Below are positions 15,197-23,393 of a DNA stretch of 24,524 nucleotides, one piece after another; position 1 is the first letter of the stretch, and every line of letters starts with the position of its first letter. Under the pieces are notes generated by a model, which saw only the letters and a list, made by a program, of their open reading frames with translations, ran no database searches and was not told the DNA's origin. Both the position numbers and the translations under genes were made by a program. Source of the stretch: DATNPH01 sp036703315 (lineage in GTDB: Bacteria; Cyanobacteriota; Cyanobacteriia; Cyanobacteriales; Coleofasciculaceae); the NCBI GenBank assembly GCA_036703315.1, contig DATNPH010000097.1, forward strand, positions 1 to 24,524, given 5' to 3'.

Positions 15197-15796
15197 ATGT
15201 CTGCTGAGCCTATGTACGTTCAATTAGTGTGGGAAGATCCAATAACCGGGGAATTAAAGCGACCGCTTTTAGCTCCACCGATCGCGATTGGTCGAGACTT
15301 AGACCAAATGCCCGAACACTTGGGAGAACACTCTGTCTCACGTCTAAAGTTAGCCGATACTCAAATCTCTCGATTTCATGCACTACTCACGGTAGTGAAT
15401 CACCAGCTATATGTCACTGACCAAAGCACCAACGGAACATTTTTGAATGGACGACTGATTCGCCCAGGGATTCAGCAGCCTCTTTCTAGCAAGGATACGC
15501 TGCGGATTGGTTCCTACAAAATTACTGCTACTTTGAAGCGGGAAAATGATCATGATGTCACCGAACAGAACCGTGAGCAGACGCATTTTCCCCAGCAACC
15601 CAACCCTCTGCACAAAAATAAGCTGTTGGTGTGGTTGATTGGTGCTCTTGTTCTGCTGTTTATGGGTGTCGGGGCTTGGATAGTAGTGAGCACGCTGCTA
15701 GAGCGTTCTCGTCCCCGTGTTCCCGTAACTTCAACACCAACAAGTCGTGTGCTGACGAACCCCTCCTTTTTCTCGGTTATCACTGAACATCATTAA
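15197..15796 (+). CDS. Membrane-anchored FHA-domain protein
   Basis: A 199-residue protein with an N-terminal FHA domain (about 8-112) and one membrane helix (about 142-167, LLVWLIGALVLLFMGVGAWIVV) followed by a short basic tail. The phosphothreonine-binding signature is complete: G32-R33, S58-R59-x-H61, N79-G80 and N84-G85 in STNGTFLNG. The predicted topology keeps the FHA domain in the cytosol, near the membrane. FHA domains read phosphothreonine, so the divergent membrane Ser/Thr kinase next door is the obvious candidate for a partner, an inference from adjacency. The MscS-type channel gene follows on the same strand after 43 bp, so the two are probably co-transcribed. Confidence 0.92.
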   Translation: MSAEPMYVQLVWEDPITGELKRPLLAPPIAIGRDLDQMPEHLGEHSVSRLKLADTQISRFHALLTVVNHQLYVTDQSTNGTFLNGRLIRPGIQQPLSSKDTLRIGSYKITATLKRENDHDVTEQNREQTHFPQQPNPLHKNKLLVWLIGALVLLFMGVGAWIVVSTLLERSRPRVPVTSTPTSRVLTNPSFFSVITEHH

Positions 15797-15839
15797 CAAA
15801 ATTTTTCGGATAGGCTCTAAATAATTCAAAATTCAAATA

Positions 15840-17996
15840 ATGTCACTAGACCAGCTTGGCAGAAACAATCCACCAGTTAGGAAGGGGCGAGAGGCGGGAG
15901 GCAAGAAAAATTTTCTCCAACTGATGGAATTTCGTCGCGCTGCGCTAGGGCAATGGTTGAAGCGAGTCCAGCGTCGTTGGTTGCTGGTGTTGCTAAGCGT
16001 GCTCACGCTACTGCTAGTTTTGGTGTCGCCTGGTTCAGCACAGACTTCCCCAGCCAAGGAGGTTGCAGAGGCTCCGGTAGTCGTGGATGGTCGAGCCTTG
16101 TTCATGGTAAGAAATTCTGGCAGTTTCACGGCAGCTGAACGGGCTGAGATTATCAACACTATCCTTGAACAGGAGGTGCAATCCCCTAAAGCGGTCAACA
16201 TTGATGTTGTTCAGGAAAACCAGCTAACTATTATTCGCGCGCGACCAGGTGTTAGCGTAGCGCCTGGGTCAGCCAAGCGCCAAGACGTGCAGGAGGAGCA
16301 CGATCTCATAACTCTGACTGAGGGGGATGTCATTACAGGCACGAGCCCCGTTCGTCAAGCAACTATTTGGCAGCGATTAATTGAACAAGCACTGCGACAG
16401 GGAAAACTAGAGCGGACTCCAGCCTATTACCGTCAGGCGCTGTTTTTCAGTATAGGGGTACTACTGGGGGCGATCGCTCTTCACGTCAGTCTGGGATTGT
16501 TAGGGAAATTAGCCTCTCATCAATTGAGACGTTGGTTGAGTTCCCCTAATTCCTCTCTTCAGCTGTGGGAACCGCCTGCAAAATTATTTCTCCAGCTAGC
16601 GCTGCTAGGCTTACAAGCCGGGTTGTGGGCAGCTATTGCCTTCTACATTACTGATATCTTTCCCCAAGCCCGGAGCTGGCGCTATAAGCTCTTCGACTTC
16701 CTCAATTCCCCTGTTTTGAGGCTGGGTGATAGCAATTACTCTGCCCTACAACTGCTACTACTGCTGGCTTTCACCGTTGGGCTATGGTTCGCTGTCAGCG
16801 CTGTAACACAGCTATTTAAGACCTACGTCTTGGGCAGAACTAGCACTGAACCGAGGGTGCAGGAGGTAATTGCTATCCTGACGCAGTACATCCTCACGTT
16901 CTTGGGACTAATTGTGCTGCTGCAAATTTGGGGCTTAGATGTGAGCTCCCTTGCCATTCTTGCCAGTGTCTTAGGTGTTGGAATTGGCTTCGGTGTGCAA
17001 AATATTACCAATAACTTGATCAGTGGCTTGATTATCACGATCGAGCGACCGATTCAGGTAGGGGATTTTATTAAAGTGGGCGACTTAGTCGGGATCGTGA
17101 AACGTATTGGTTCACGCAGCACAGAAATTCGCACGCTTGACCAAGTGACGATTATTGTACCCAATTCCCGTTTTTTGGAGAAAGAGGTGATCAACTGGAG
17201 TCACGGTGACCCAGTTTCTCGCCTCAGGCTTCCGGTAGGGGTGGCTTATGGCTCCCCAATAGAACAGGTACAGGTAGCACTCTTGGAAGCCGCCAAGAGT
17301 CATCCAGAGGTGCTCAATAGACCATCTCCTGAGGTTTGGTTTGAGGGATTTGGGGATAGTGCCCTTAACTTTGAGCTTTTGGTGTGGACTGGAGAACCAA
17401 AAAATCAGTCTCGCGTCAAGAGTGACCTCTACTACCGAATTGAGGCGAGCCTGCGCCGTTATAAAATTGAAGTGCCATTTCCGCAGCGTGACCTACATGT
17501 GCGATCTCCTCAGCTAGATGAGTTTATCGCGGCTTGGCGTCAGCAATACGCATCAATGTCTCCAGACAAAATCCTTTACACTCCCAATGGAGACAAATTA
17601 AGCGCTAGCGATACAACACCAGATATACATCGCCCTCAAGACTCTTTAGCGGTAGCTTCTGGAGAATTCTTGTCTGAGGAGTCTGTAGTAATGACTCAGA
17701 CAGAGAAAGGACTGGCAACAGTAGATATTGACGCATTGGTAGCACAGATGCGGGGATCGGCGGGGGTGGAGATCCAAGATCGCCGCGATCACCTAAATCT
17801 TTATCCAGTCTGCTTCATTGGTTCAGAAGCCGTTGACTGGCTAGTGCAGACACAAAATTGTACGCGGGAAGAAGCGATCGCTTTAGGGCAAATCCTGATC
17901 GAGCGGGGAATTATTTATCATGTCTTTGATGATCAGCCCTTTCGAGATGATTACTTCTTTTACCGTTTCTATGCTGATGAACAGCAAGTCAGGTAA
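15840..17996 (+). CDS. MscS-family mechanosensitive channel with C-terminal DEP domain
   Basis: A 718-residue protein. The N-terminus has a basic region and a hydrophobic segment (about 47-63) ending near SAQTS, probably a signal peptide or first helix, then an extracytoplasmic domain (70-195). Membrane helices follow at about 199-222, 248-271, 302-325 and 343-362. The pore helix and MscS core lie at about 365-455 (ASVLGVGIGFGVQNITNNL, ERPIQVGDFIKV, IVPNSRFLEKEVINWS), followed by the cytosolic MscS alpha/beta part (to about 550). After an acidic linker comes a DEP domain (about 636-710: CFIGSEAVDWL, DDYFFYRF), which in other proteins aids membrane or partner binding. M29 (15924) is an alternative start; neither has a strong Shine-Dalgarno. 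It releases osmolytes under tension; the DEP suggests added control. Confidence 0.92.
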   Translation: MSLDQLGRNNPPVRKGREAGGKKNFLQLMEFRRAALGQWLKRVQRRWLLVLLSVLTLLLVLVSPGSAQTSPAKEVAEAPVVVDGRALFMVRNSGSFTAAERAEIINTILEQEVQSPKAVNIDVVQENQLTIIRARPGVSVAPGSAKRQDVQEEHDLITLTEGDVITGTSPVRQATIWQRLIEQALRQGKLERTPAYYRQALFFSIGVLLGAIALHVSLGLLGKLASHQLRRWLSSPNSSLQLWEPPAKLFLQLALLGLQAGLWAAIAFYITDIFPQARSWRYKLFDFLNSPVLRLGDSNYSALQLLLLLAFTVGLWFAVSAVTQLFKTYVLGRTSTEPRVQEVIAILTQYILTFLGLIVLLQIWGLDVSSLAILASVLGVGIGFGVQNITNNLISGLIITIERPIQVGDFIKVGDLVGIVKRIGSRSTEIRTLDQVTIIVPNSRFLEKEVINWSHGDPVSRLRLPVGVAYGSPIEQVQVALLEAAKSHPEVLNRPSPEVWFEGFGDSALNFELLVWTGEPKNQSRVKSDLYYRIEASLRRYKIEVPFPQRDLHVRSPQLDEFIAAWRQQYASMSPDKILYTPNGDKLSASDTTPDIHRPQDSLAVASGEFLSEESVVMTQTEKGLATVDIDALVAQMRGSAGVEIQDRRDHLNLYPVCFIGSEAVDWLVQTQNCTREEAIALGQILIERGIIYHVFDDQPFRDDYFFYRFYADEQQVR

Positions 17997-18033
17997 TTGG
18001 TAATTAATCATATATAAACTACGTAGAATAGTC

Positions 18034-18096
18034 TTTCCATTCCCCATTGCCCCTAATCCCCAAAGGGGGCCCCGAGTTCCCCATTTCCCATTCCCT
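18034..18096. repeat. C-rich degenerate heptamer tract
   Basis: Units such as TTTCCAT, TCCCCAT, TGCCCCT, GTTCCCC, ATTTCCC and ATTCCCT recur at about 7-bp steps between the convergent mscS-type and DUF2993 genes. The centre holds a CCCC-AAA-GGGG hairpin (18058-18068). It resembles the heptamer tracts at 3821 and 12575 in structure but not in sequence. Confidence 0.5.
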
Positions 18097-18111
18097 ATCT
18101 TCTCCGAGAGA

Positions 18112-18846
18112 TTAGGGCAGCACACTCAAGCGTCCGCGACACATCAGTTGTTCTGAAGTTAACGTAAGTTCCTGGATATCAACTTCTGGACCTAAATCTA
18201 CCTGGAAGGCATCTAAACTTCTCAAGGGTAACGTTGGTGGGATCTCAATCTGGAGGGGGTGTAGTTGCAATTTTTGAGGAGTTACCAGTTGGAGTCCGGC
18301 ACGAATCACTACTGGCATTGTCCCAAGAAAGGAGTCTATCAGAGTGCCACAGAGCGTCACCTGCTCAGCATCAATATCAATTTGTTGCCAGCTGATTTGC
18401 CGCTGTTTTAAGTCCTCACCTAGCTTTGTGATTCCATTGGTTTCGAGCAATACCTCTAGGAACTCGGTCAAAGCATTGGATAACAACGGTGACTCAAGGG
18501 AGGCTTGCAGATCGCTTTTTTGAAGTAGCAGCTGACCCATGATCGGAACAGGTTCTAAAAGACGCAGGGGTTTACCCTTAATCACCTGACCCAGGTTAAC
18601 GCGAATGTCAGAGCCTTCCAGCTGAATATTGCTCAGATGCAGCCCTTGATAGATTGCATGGCTTGCCGCAATCGATACCCTAGGGATATGACCCTTAAGG
18701 ATTTGGCGATCGCCCCCCATGATCTTGAACTGCAAATCTTCCACTTGCTCGACTTGCGATCGCAACCACAGTCCCAGCGCCGGAGATAAAACTGTGCTGA
18801 TAATCCGGCTTTTAGTCGGCTTCGAGGCTTTTGGCGTTTCAAGCAC
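18112..18846 (-). CDS. DUF2993 (LmeA-like) protein
   Basis: A 244-residue protein of the DUF2993 family, common in cyanobacteria and actinobacteria; the mycobacterial member LmeA binds phospholipids in envelope mannan synthesis. Family features are the leading ISTVLSPALGLWLRSQVEQVEDLQFKIMGGDRQILKGHIPRV segment and the ISxxxAxYxGLHLSNIQLEGSDIRVNL segment that follows. No convincing signal peptide is seen. The start is GTG at 18846, supported by a strong Shine-Dalgarno GAGGTG (minus strand, 18852-18857) 5 nt upstream; no in-frame ATG lies nearby. The gene is alone on its strand, divergent from the pseudouridine synthase across 273 bp. Lipid-related function in this organism is inferred from family only. 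Confidence 0.85.
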   Translation of the reverse strand: MLETPKASKPTKSRIISTVLSPALGLWLRSQVEQVEDLQFKIMGGDRQILKGHIPRVSIAASHAIYQGLHLSNIQLEGSDIRVNLGQVIKGKPLRLLEPVPIMGQLLLQKSDLQASLESPLLSNALTEFLEVLLETNGITKLGEDLKQRQISWQQIDIDAEQVTLCGTLIDSFLGTMPVVIRAGLQLVTPQKLQLHPLQIEIPPTLPLRSLDAFQVDLGPEVDIQELTLTSEQLMCRGRLSVLP

Positions 18847-18851
18847 AAAAG

Positions 18852-18857
18852 CACCTC
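18852..18857 (-). promoter_or_regulatory. Ribosome-binding site for a GTG start
   Basis: GAGGTG on the minus strand lies 5 nt before the GTG at 18846 and is the reason for choosing that start. Confidence 0.7.
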
Positions 18858-19119
18858 AAAAAAAAGATATACGATGTTAACATTCTGAAATTGTCAGTTA
18901 TTGTGCGATCGCTCCTACTTTGTTCTCTGGCTTCAGAGTCGAACACTTGCAATTATCCCCATTCTTGTAATATTTGTACATAGTCTAGTCAAGTCAATGC
19001 TATGAGTAAGCCTCTAACCTTTGGCGTTCCTGTTCATCATAGGGATTGATCCCATCGGTAGATAGTTCCCATGGCATATTGCCCTTTTCTAGGTGTAAGA
19101 GCTCAATAATAGTCGGATC

Positions 19120-19920
19120 ATGGAGGAAAGAGTACAAAAAATTCTTTCGCAGTGGGGTGTTGCCTCACGGCGTCAAGCTGAGAAAATGATCTTAGCTGGG
19201 CAGGTTCGGTGTAATGGCGTTGTGGTGCATCTGGGAGAAAAAGCGAATCCAGAAACTGACTTGCTCGAAGTCGATGGCAAGCCTATAAAATCCCATAACC
19301 GCCCTCAATCTATTTATCTTTTACTCAACAAACCCACTGGAGTAGTTTCGACTTGCCGTGATTCTAGAAACCGTCCTACCGTTCTTGATTTACTGCCCAA
19401 GGCTCTTCAAGAGGGTCAAGGCATCCATCCGGTTGGACGCTTGGATGCAGAGTCCACGGGTGCATTACTTCTCACCAATGATGGTACACTAACCTTTCAC
19501 CTCACCCATCCTCGTCATCACGTTCCAAAGACTTATCATGTTTGGGTGCAGGGACATCCTCCTGAATCAGTACTACAAACCTGGCGTCAAGGTGTTAATC
19601 TGTCGGGTAAAAAAACCTTACCTGCTCAAGTGAGACTACTTAAGCGCCAAACAGAGGAAACACTTTTAGAAATTGTGTTGACAGAGGGGAGAAATCGGCA
19701 GATTCGTCGTGTCGCTGACCTGCTAAGCTATCCAGTGATTCATCTGCACCGTATTGCAATTGGTCCAATTAAATTACAACTCAAAGGTGAGCCGATACTA
19801 CCTAGTGGTCACTACCGCTCGCTTAAAGATTTTGAGATTCGCTTCCTCCACAACCTAGTTCACATAACATCAGTAAACGTGCCAGCAGATATCAAGGAGT
19901 ACAGTGTGTATGAAGGATAA
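19120..19920 (+). CDS. RsuA/RluB-family pseudouridine synthase
   Basis: Converts a specific uridine in rRNA to pseudouridine. The 266-residue protein has an N-terminal S4 RNA-binding domain (about 2-48: RVQKILSQWGVASRRQAEKMI, then GQVRCNG) and the catalytic domain with the nucleophilic aspartate D109 in HPVGRLDAESTGALLLTNDG. It also has the LLLNKPTGVVST segment (67-78) and the GRNRQIRRVAD segment (190-200). The GRLD plus short insertion pattern points to the RsuA/RluB/RluE/RluF group, most like RluB (23S rRNA), but the target site cannot be fixed from sequence. About 25 residues extend beyond the usual end, and the gene overlaps the next one by 11 bp. Confidence 0.92.
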   Translation: MEERVQKILSQWGVASRRQAEKMILAGQVRCNGVVVHLGEKANPETDLLEVDGKPIKSHNRPQSIYLLLNKPTGVVSTCRDSRNRPTVLDLLPKALQEGQGIHPVGRLDAESTGALLLTNDGTLTFHLTHPRHHVPKTYHVWVQGHPPESVLQTWRQGVNLSGKKTLPAQVRLLKRQTEETLLEIVLTEGRNRQIRRVADLLSYPVIHLHRIAIGPIKLQLKGEPILPSGHYRSLKDFEIRFLHNLVHITSVNVPADIKEYSVYEG

Positions 19921-20704
19921 TAAACTCCATTTTCACCAGGAACAGGTCAAGAAGCTGGAAGAGCTAGGGGCTCGCCTTCGCGAGTTCCGCACCGAACAGT
20001 CTATCCCTTTAGAGGACGTTGCAGCTCAAACTCGAATTCAGGCACGACTACTGAATGCAATTGAAGAAGGTCGGCTTGACCAATTGCCAGAACCTGTTTA
20101 CATTAAATGCTTTATCAAGCGCTTTGCTGAGGCGCTAGGTTTAAACGGTGCGGAGTTTGCCAGTGCTTTTCCCACAGGATCCGGTATACAATTTGTCAAA
20201 CCTTCCTGGCGGCACTTACCAGCAGCTCAATTACGACCAATTCATCTTTACTTGCTCTATGTGGTTCTAGTAATTGGTGCGGTGAATGGTCTATCTTACC
20301 TAGTTGGTCGTTCTGCCGTACAAGTGATTAAGGTCGAAGACTATCGGCAGCAAGCACGCCCATTACCAGCACCAAGCCATTCTGAACCAAGAAACCCCCA
20401 ACAAAAGTTACAGCCAACTCAACTTGCTGAAGTGACACGGGTTAGTAAAGATGGAAAACCCGTGCAAGTGGGTGTCACTCTCAAGGCTCAATCCTGGATT
20501 CGGGTAGTAGCAGATGGGAAGACAGAATTTGAAGGCGTCTTACCAGAAGGAACGCAGCGTACTTGGGTTGCTGATAAAACACTGATTGTTCGGGCTGGCA
20601 ATGCTGGAGGAGTCCTAGTTGAGTTTAATGACCAAACGGCTAAGCAGATGGGTGCTCCTGGTGAAGTGCAGGAACTGACGTTTGCTGCTAACCCTAACTC
20701 TTAG
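19910..20704 (+). CDS. RodZ-like HTH membrane protein
   Basis: A 264-residue protein built like RodZ, the bitopic factor that links MreB to the cell-wall elongation machinery. It has a cytosolic HTH_25 domain (about 18-85, LGARLREFRTEQSIPLEDVAAQTRI and PVYIKCFIKRFAEALGL), one membrane helix (about 112-133) and a Pro-rich linker. The C-terminus is a DUF4115 beta domain (about 185-258) outside the membrane. The ATG at 19910, 10 nt after AAGGAG (19894-19899), is preferred. A GTG at 19904 lies only 4 nt from that site and would add two residues. The gene overlaps the pseudouridine synthase by 11 bp, so translation is probably coupled. Several cyanobacterial RodZ-like proteins are less studied, so a cell-shape role is inferred. 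Confidence 0.87.
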   Translation: MKDNKLHFHQEQVKKLEELGARLREFRTEQSIPLEDVAAQTRIQARLLNAIEEGRLDQLPEPVYIKCFIKRFAEALGLNGAEFASAFPTGSGIQFVKPSWRHLPAAQLRPIHLYLLYVVLVIGAVNGLSYLVGRSAVQVIKVEDYRQQARPLPAPSHSEPRNPQQKLQPTQLAEVTRVSKDGKPVQVGVTLKAQSWIRVVADGKTEFEGVLPEGTQRTWVADKTLIVRAGNAGGVLVEFNDQTAKQMGAPGEVQELTFAANPNS

Positions 20705-20708
20705 GAGA

Positions 20709-20761
20709 GTTGTTAGCTTTTAGTTGTTCGGAATTCTCTTTAACAACTAGAAACTAACAAC
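20709..20761. terminator. Long inverted repeat after the RodZ-like gene
   Basis: A 20-nt arm at 20709-20728 (GTTGTTAGCTTTTAGTTGTT) pairs with 20742-20761 with only two mismatches, leaving a 13-nt loop. It begins 5 nt after the stop codon. It lacks a T-run, so it may be a factor-assisted terminator, an mRNA 3' stabiliser or an inserted repeat. Confidence 0.5.
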
Positions 20762-20807
20762 AATCTGTATTGGTACAACCAAAATTAAGCGGTATGCACT
20801 TCCTGTC

Positions 20808-20844
20808 CTCCACTGAAAGCTGTTGTGAAGCAGCTCAGGTGGAG
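20808..20844. terminator. Hairpin between convergent rodZ-like and malQ genes
   Basis: CTCCAC (20808-20813) pairs with GTGGAG (20839-20844), and the stem continues inward through TGA/TCA and GCTG/CAGC with small bulges. It lies 58 bp beyond the malQ stop codon on the minus strand. No T-run follows, so its role as a terminator is uncertain. Confidence 0.4.
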
Positions 20845-20901
20845 TTGTATCAGTAATGCCAATGTAAACAAAATTTCTGCATGGCTTAGTCAAAAGGCAA
20901 A

Positions 20902-22422
20902 TCAAACTTTTCCTCTTGGAAAGTCATTGTAGCGACCGTAGATAAAGACCATCTCTTTGAGTCGGTTGCTGTAGTCCTCTGTCAAGGCTTCACCTCGGTA
21001 GCGCCAAGCCCAGTTATCCTCAGGAGTCCCAGGCATATTCATGCGAGCATCAGCGCCTAAATTGAAAACATCCTGAAGAGGAATGATTGCCTGATTAGCA
21101 ACAGAACTCAGAGCCAGACGGATCAAATCCCAAGCAATTCCATAAGAACCAGTACAACCGAGATACTGATGAAGCCGACTTCGTTCGTGGTCAGACGCTT
21201 GGTTATACCAGCCAACTGTAGTGTTGTTGTCGTGGGTTCCCGTGTAGACCATGCTGTTGGCGTCCATGTTAAATGGCAGGTAGCGATTTTGGGCATCACT
21301 TCCAAAAGCAAAGTGCAATATATTCATGCCTGGGAACTCAAAATGATCTCTCAGGTCTAGTACTTCTTGAGTGATGTCGCCCAGATCTTCTGCCAGGATG
21401 GGTAGGCTACCCAACTCCTCTCGAATTGTCTCAAACAGAGCGTAGCCAGGAGCTTGAACCCACTTGCCATTTATAGCTGTCTGTTCGCCCGCAGGCACCG
21501 ACCAGAACGACTCAAAGCCCCGGAAGTGGTCGATGCGGATCAGATCAACATGGGCTAACATCTCTCGAATACGCCCAACCCACCAAGCAAATCGCGTCGA
21601 TTCCAGATATTCCCAGTTGTAAACTGGGTTTCCCCATAGCTGACCCGTTTCCGAAAAATAATCGGGTGGCACCCCCGCCATTTCACTAGGCATACCGGTT
21701 TCAGGGTCAAGCTTAAAAATCTCTGGATTTTCCCAGACATCTGAACTATTGTGGGCAACGTAAATCGGAATATCACCAATGATTCGGATATTTTGAGTAT
21801 TGGCGTAGCGCTTAAGCTCAGACCATTGCCGGAAAAATTCAAATTGCAGGAATTTTTGCAAAAAAATCTGATCCGCTAGGCGCTGATTCCACTCTTCTAG
21901 CGCCTCTGGCTTGCGGTGGCGTAGTTCGTCTGGCCAATCAGTCCAGGTTGTAGCTTCCTGGGTTTCCAGGAGAGCCATGAACAGAGCATAGTCGTCTAGC
22001 CATTTGGCTTTGCCCCGGCAAAACCCTTCAAATTCCTTCTGCTGAAGTGGACTAGCATTCCCCTTAAAATTTCCACAGGCTTTGTGTAACAAAGGCATTT
22101 TCCAGGCAATTACCCGGTCAAAGTCCACTTTGTCTAACGGGAAGTCTGGTACCTCTCGTAAGTCATCTTCACTCAAGAGGTTGTTTTCTTTAAGTACATC
22201 AAGGCTAATCAGCAAGGGGTTACCTGCCATAGCAGAGAAACACATGTATGGCGAATTGCCAAAGCCCGTCGGACCTAAAGGTAAAATCTGCCACAACTGC
22301 TGAGCACTCCGAGCCAGAAAATCTACAAATTGATGAGCCTCCAGTCCTAAATCCCCAATTCCATAGCGACCTGGCAGACTAGTGGGGTGTAACAGAATGC
22401 CGCTAGAACGGGGAAATGGCAT
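20902..22422 (-). CDS. malQ: 4-alpha-glucanotransferase (amylomaltase) MalQ
   Basis: GH77 enzyme that transfers alpha-1,4-glucan segments between chains, acting in glycogen and maltodextrin turnover in the cytosol. The 506-residue length is standard. The opening SSGILLHPTSLPGRYGIGDLG is the family hallmark. Catalytic residues are the nucleophile D298 in LIRIDHFRGF, the acid/base E345 in ILAEDLG and the stabilising D398 in YTGTHDNNT. The donor-site loop around GVPPDYFSETGQLWGNP (250-266) is also present. The ATG at 22422, with GAGG about 9 nt upstream, is preferred over a TTG nine bases earlier that would overlap that site. The upstream region holds a duplicated 18-bp element with two TATACT words (22476-22511). 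Confidence 0.96.
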   Translation of the reverse strand: MPFPRSSGILLHPTSLPGRYGIGDLGLEAHQFVDFLARSAQQLWQILPLGPTGFGNSPYMCFSAMAGNPLLISLDVLKENNLLSEDDLREVPDFPLDKVDFDRVIAWKMPLLHKACGNFKGNASPLQQKEFEGFCRGKAKWLDDYALFMALLETQEATTWTDWPDELRHRKPEALEEWNQRLADQIFLQKFLQFEFFRQWSELKRYANTQNIRIIGDIPIYVAHNSSDVWENPEIFKLDPETGMPSEMAGVPPDYFSETGQLWGNPVYNWEYLESTRFAWWVGRIREMLAHVDLIRIDHFRGFESFWSVPAGEQTAINGKWVQAPGYALFETIREELGSLPILAEDLGDITQEVLDLRDHFEFPGMNILHFAFGSDAQNRYLPFNMDANSMVYTGTHDNNTTVGWYNQASDHERSRLHQYLGCTGSYGIAWDLIRLALSSVANQAIIPLQDVFNLGADARMNMPGTPEDNWAWRYRGEALTEDYSNRLKEMVFIYGRYNDFPRGKV

Positions 22423-22475
22423 AGATGGCAACCTCAGGAAACGCTCTCAACAATAAATCTCCCCTTATCTTAATG

Positions 22476-22511
22476 GAATCCTCAGGTAGTATAGAATCCT
22501 CCGGTAGTATA
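22476..22511. repeat. 18-bp tandem duplication with twin TATACT words
   Basis: GAATCCTCAGGTAGTATA (22476-22493) is followed directly by a copy with one change (22494-22511). On the minus strand each unit gives TATACT (22488-22493 and 22506-22511), a good -10 match for malQ transcription; no convincing -35 accompanies either. Confidence 0.6.
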
Positions 22512-22591
22512 GTTACTGGCTGCTGGAAAACTTTGGGGGTTTCTAAGAACAGCCTGTGCGTCAACCTCATACTAGTGAATGACTTAAGCTT

Positions 22592-23023
22592 GTGACTTAC
22601 CGCAATCCCGTTCCCACTGTCGATATCATCATTGAGTTAGTAGACCGCCCCCATCGACCGATTATTTTAATTGAACGAAAAAATCCCCCTCTTGGCTGGG
22701 CGATTCCTGGTGGATTTGTAGATTACGGCGAGTCAGTAGAAACAGCGGCGGTGCGGGAAGCGCAGGAAGAGATTGGTTTGCAGGTTGAGCTGATAGAACA
22801 ATTCCATGTCTATTCCGACCCTAATCGTGATCCTCGCCAACATACCCTTAGCATTGTGTTTATCGCTACAGCAACAGGCGAACCCCAAGCTGCTGATGAT
22901 GCAAAAGATCTAGGAATTTTTCACGCTTGGGATGTTCCACCTGACTTGTGCTTTGACCACGACAAGATACTGCGGCATTACTGGCACTATCGGCATTATG
23001 GGATACGTCCCCGTTTGTCTTAA
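22592..23023 (+). CDS. Nudix hydrolase, ADP-ribose pyrophosphatase-like
   Basis: Hydrolyses a nucleoside diphosphate linked to another group. The 143-residue protein has a full Nudix box at 41-63: G41-X5-E47-X7-R55-E56-x-x-E59-E60-x-G62-L63. The opening NPVPTVDIIIELVDRPHRPIILIERKNPPLGWAIPGGFVDYGE resembles bacterial and archaeal ADP-ribose pyrophosphatases, and P77 lies about 15 residues after the box as in that subgroup, but substrate choice is an inference. Translation starts at GTG 22592; no in-frame ATG is available upstream and no strong Shine-Dalgarno is visible. The gene is divergent from malQ (169 bp) and stands alone. Confidence 0.88.
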   Translation: MTYRNPVPTVDIIIELVDRPHRPIILIERKNPPLGWAIPGGFVDYGESVETAAVREAQEEIGLQVELIEQFHVYSDPNRDPRQHTLSIVFIATATGEPQAADDAKDLGIFHAWDVPPDLCFDHDKILRHYWHYRHYGIRPRLS

Positions 23024-23393
23024 AGACTCGCATCTAGTAGCTCTACTATCTTTAAACGCAACTCGCTATTAGCTACCCTCCAAGCGGTTTAGCAATTGCA
23101 GTTATCCCAATACAAGCAATCAGCTCTAGTCAGCTGAGATTTTGGACGTTGCAGATGTCACTAAGCAGACTGAGCCTTTAATACCTCTGCTGCGAATCTA
23201 CCACAATTAGGCTGTAAGCATTGACAAAGATTCTTCAATAGTATCAAGGGCTGATCTAAACAGTTCAGGTTACCTATTAGAAAAAGTGGCAGTTAATAAT
23301 CAAGAATTAATTGCATTAGCAGTACAATACACCGAAGGTAGATGACTGTATCGGCAGCATTTACCAATACGAGAGTTAAACAAGCAACAGAAG
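23024..23393. other. Intergenic region before the iron-binding protein gene
   Basis: 370 bp without a credible ORF. A small palindrome TAGTAG-CT-CTACTA (23035-23048) follows the Nudix gene and could be a weak terminator. TTGACA at 23221-23226 has TATCAA 15 bp later, a poor promoter match. The AT-rich part at 23290-23330 is where a Fur-type site would be expected, but I see no convincing one. Confidence 0.4.

Noticed and set aside
23221..23247. TTGACA as the futA promoter
   Set aside because: The best -10 partner is 15 bp away and poor, and it lies about 150 bp before the gene; not strong enough to annotate.
23290..23330. Fur box before futA
   Set aside because: The stretch is AT-rich but does not give a convincing match to the 19-bp Fur consensus by eye.
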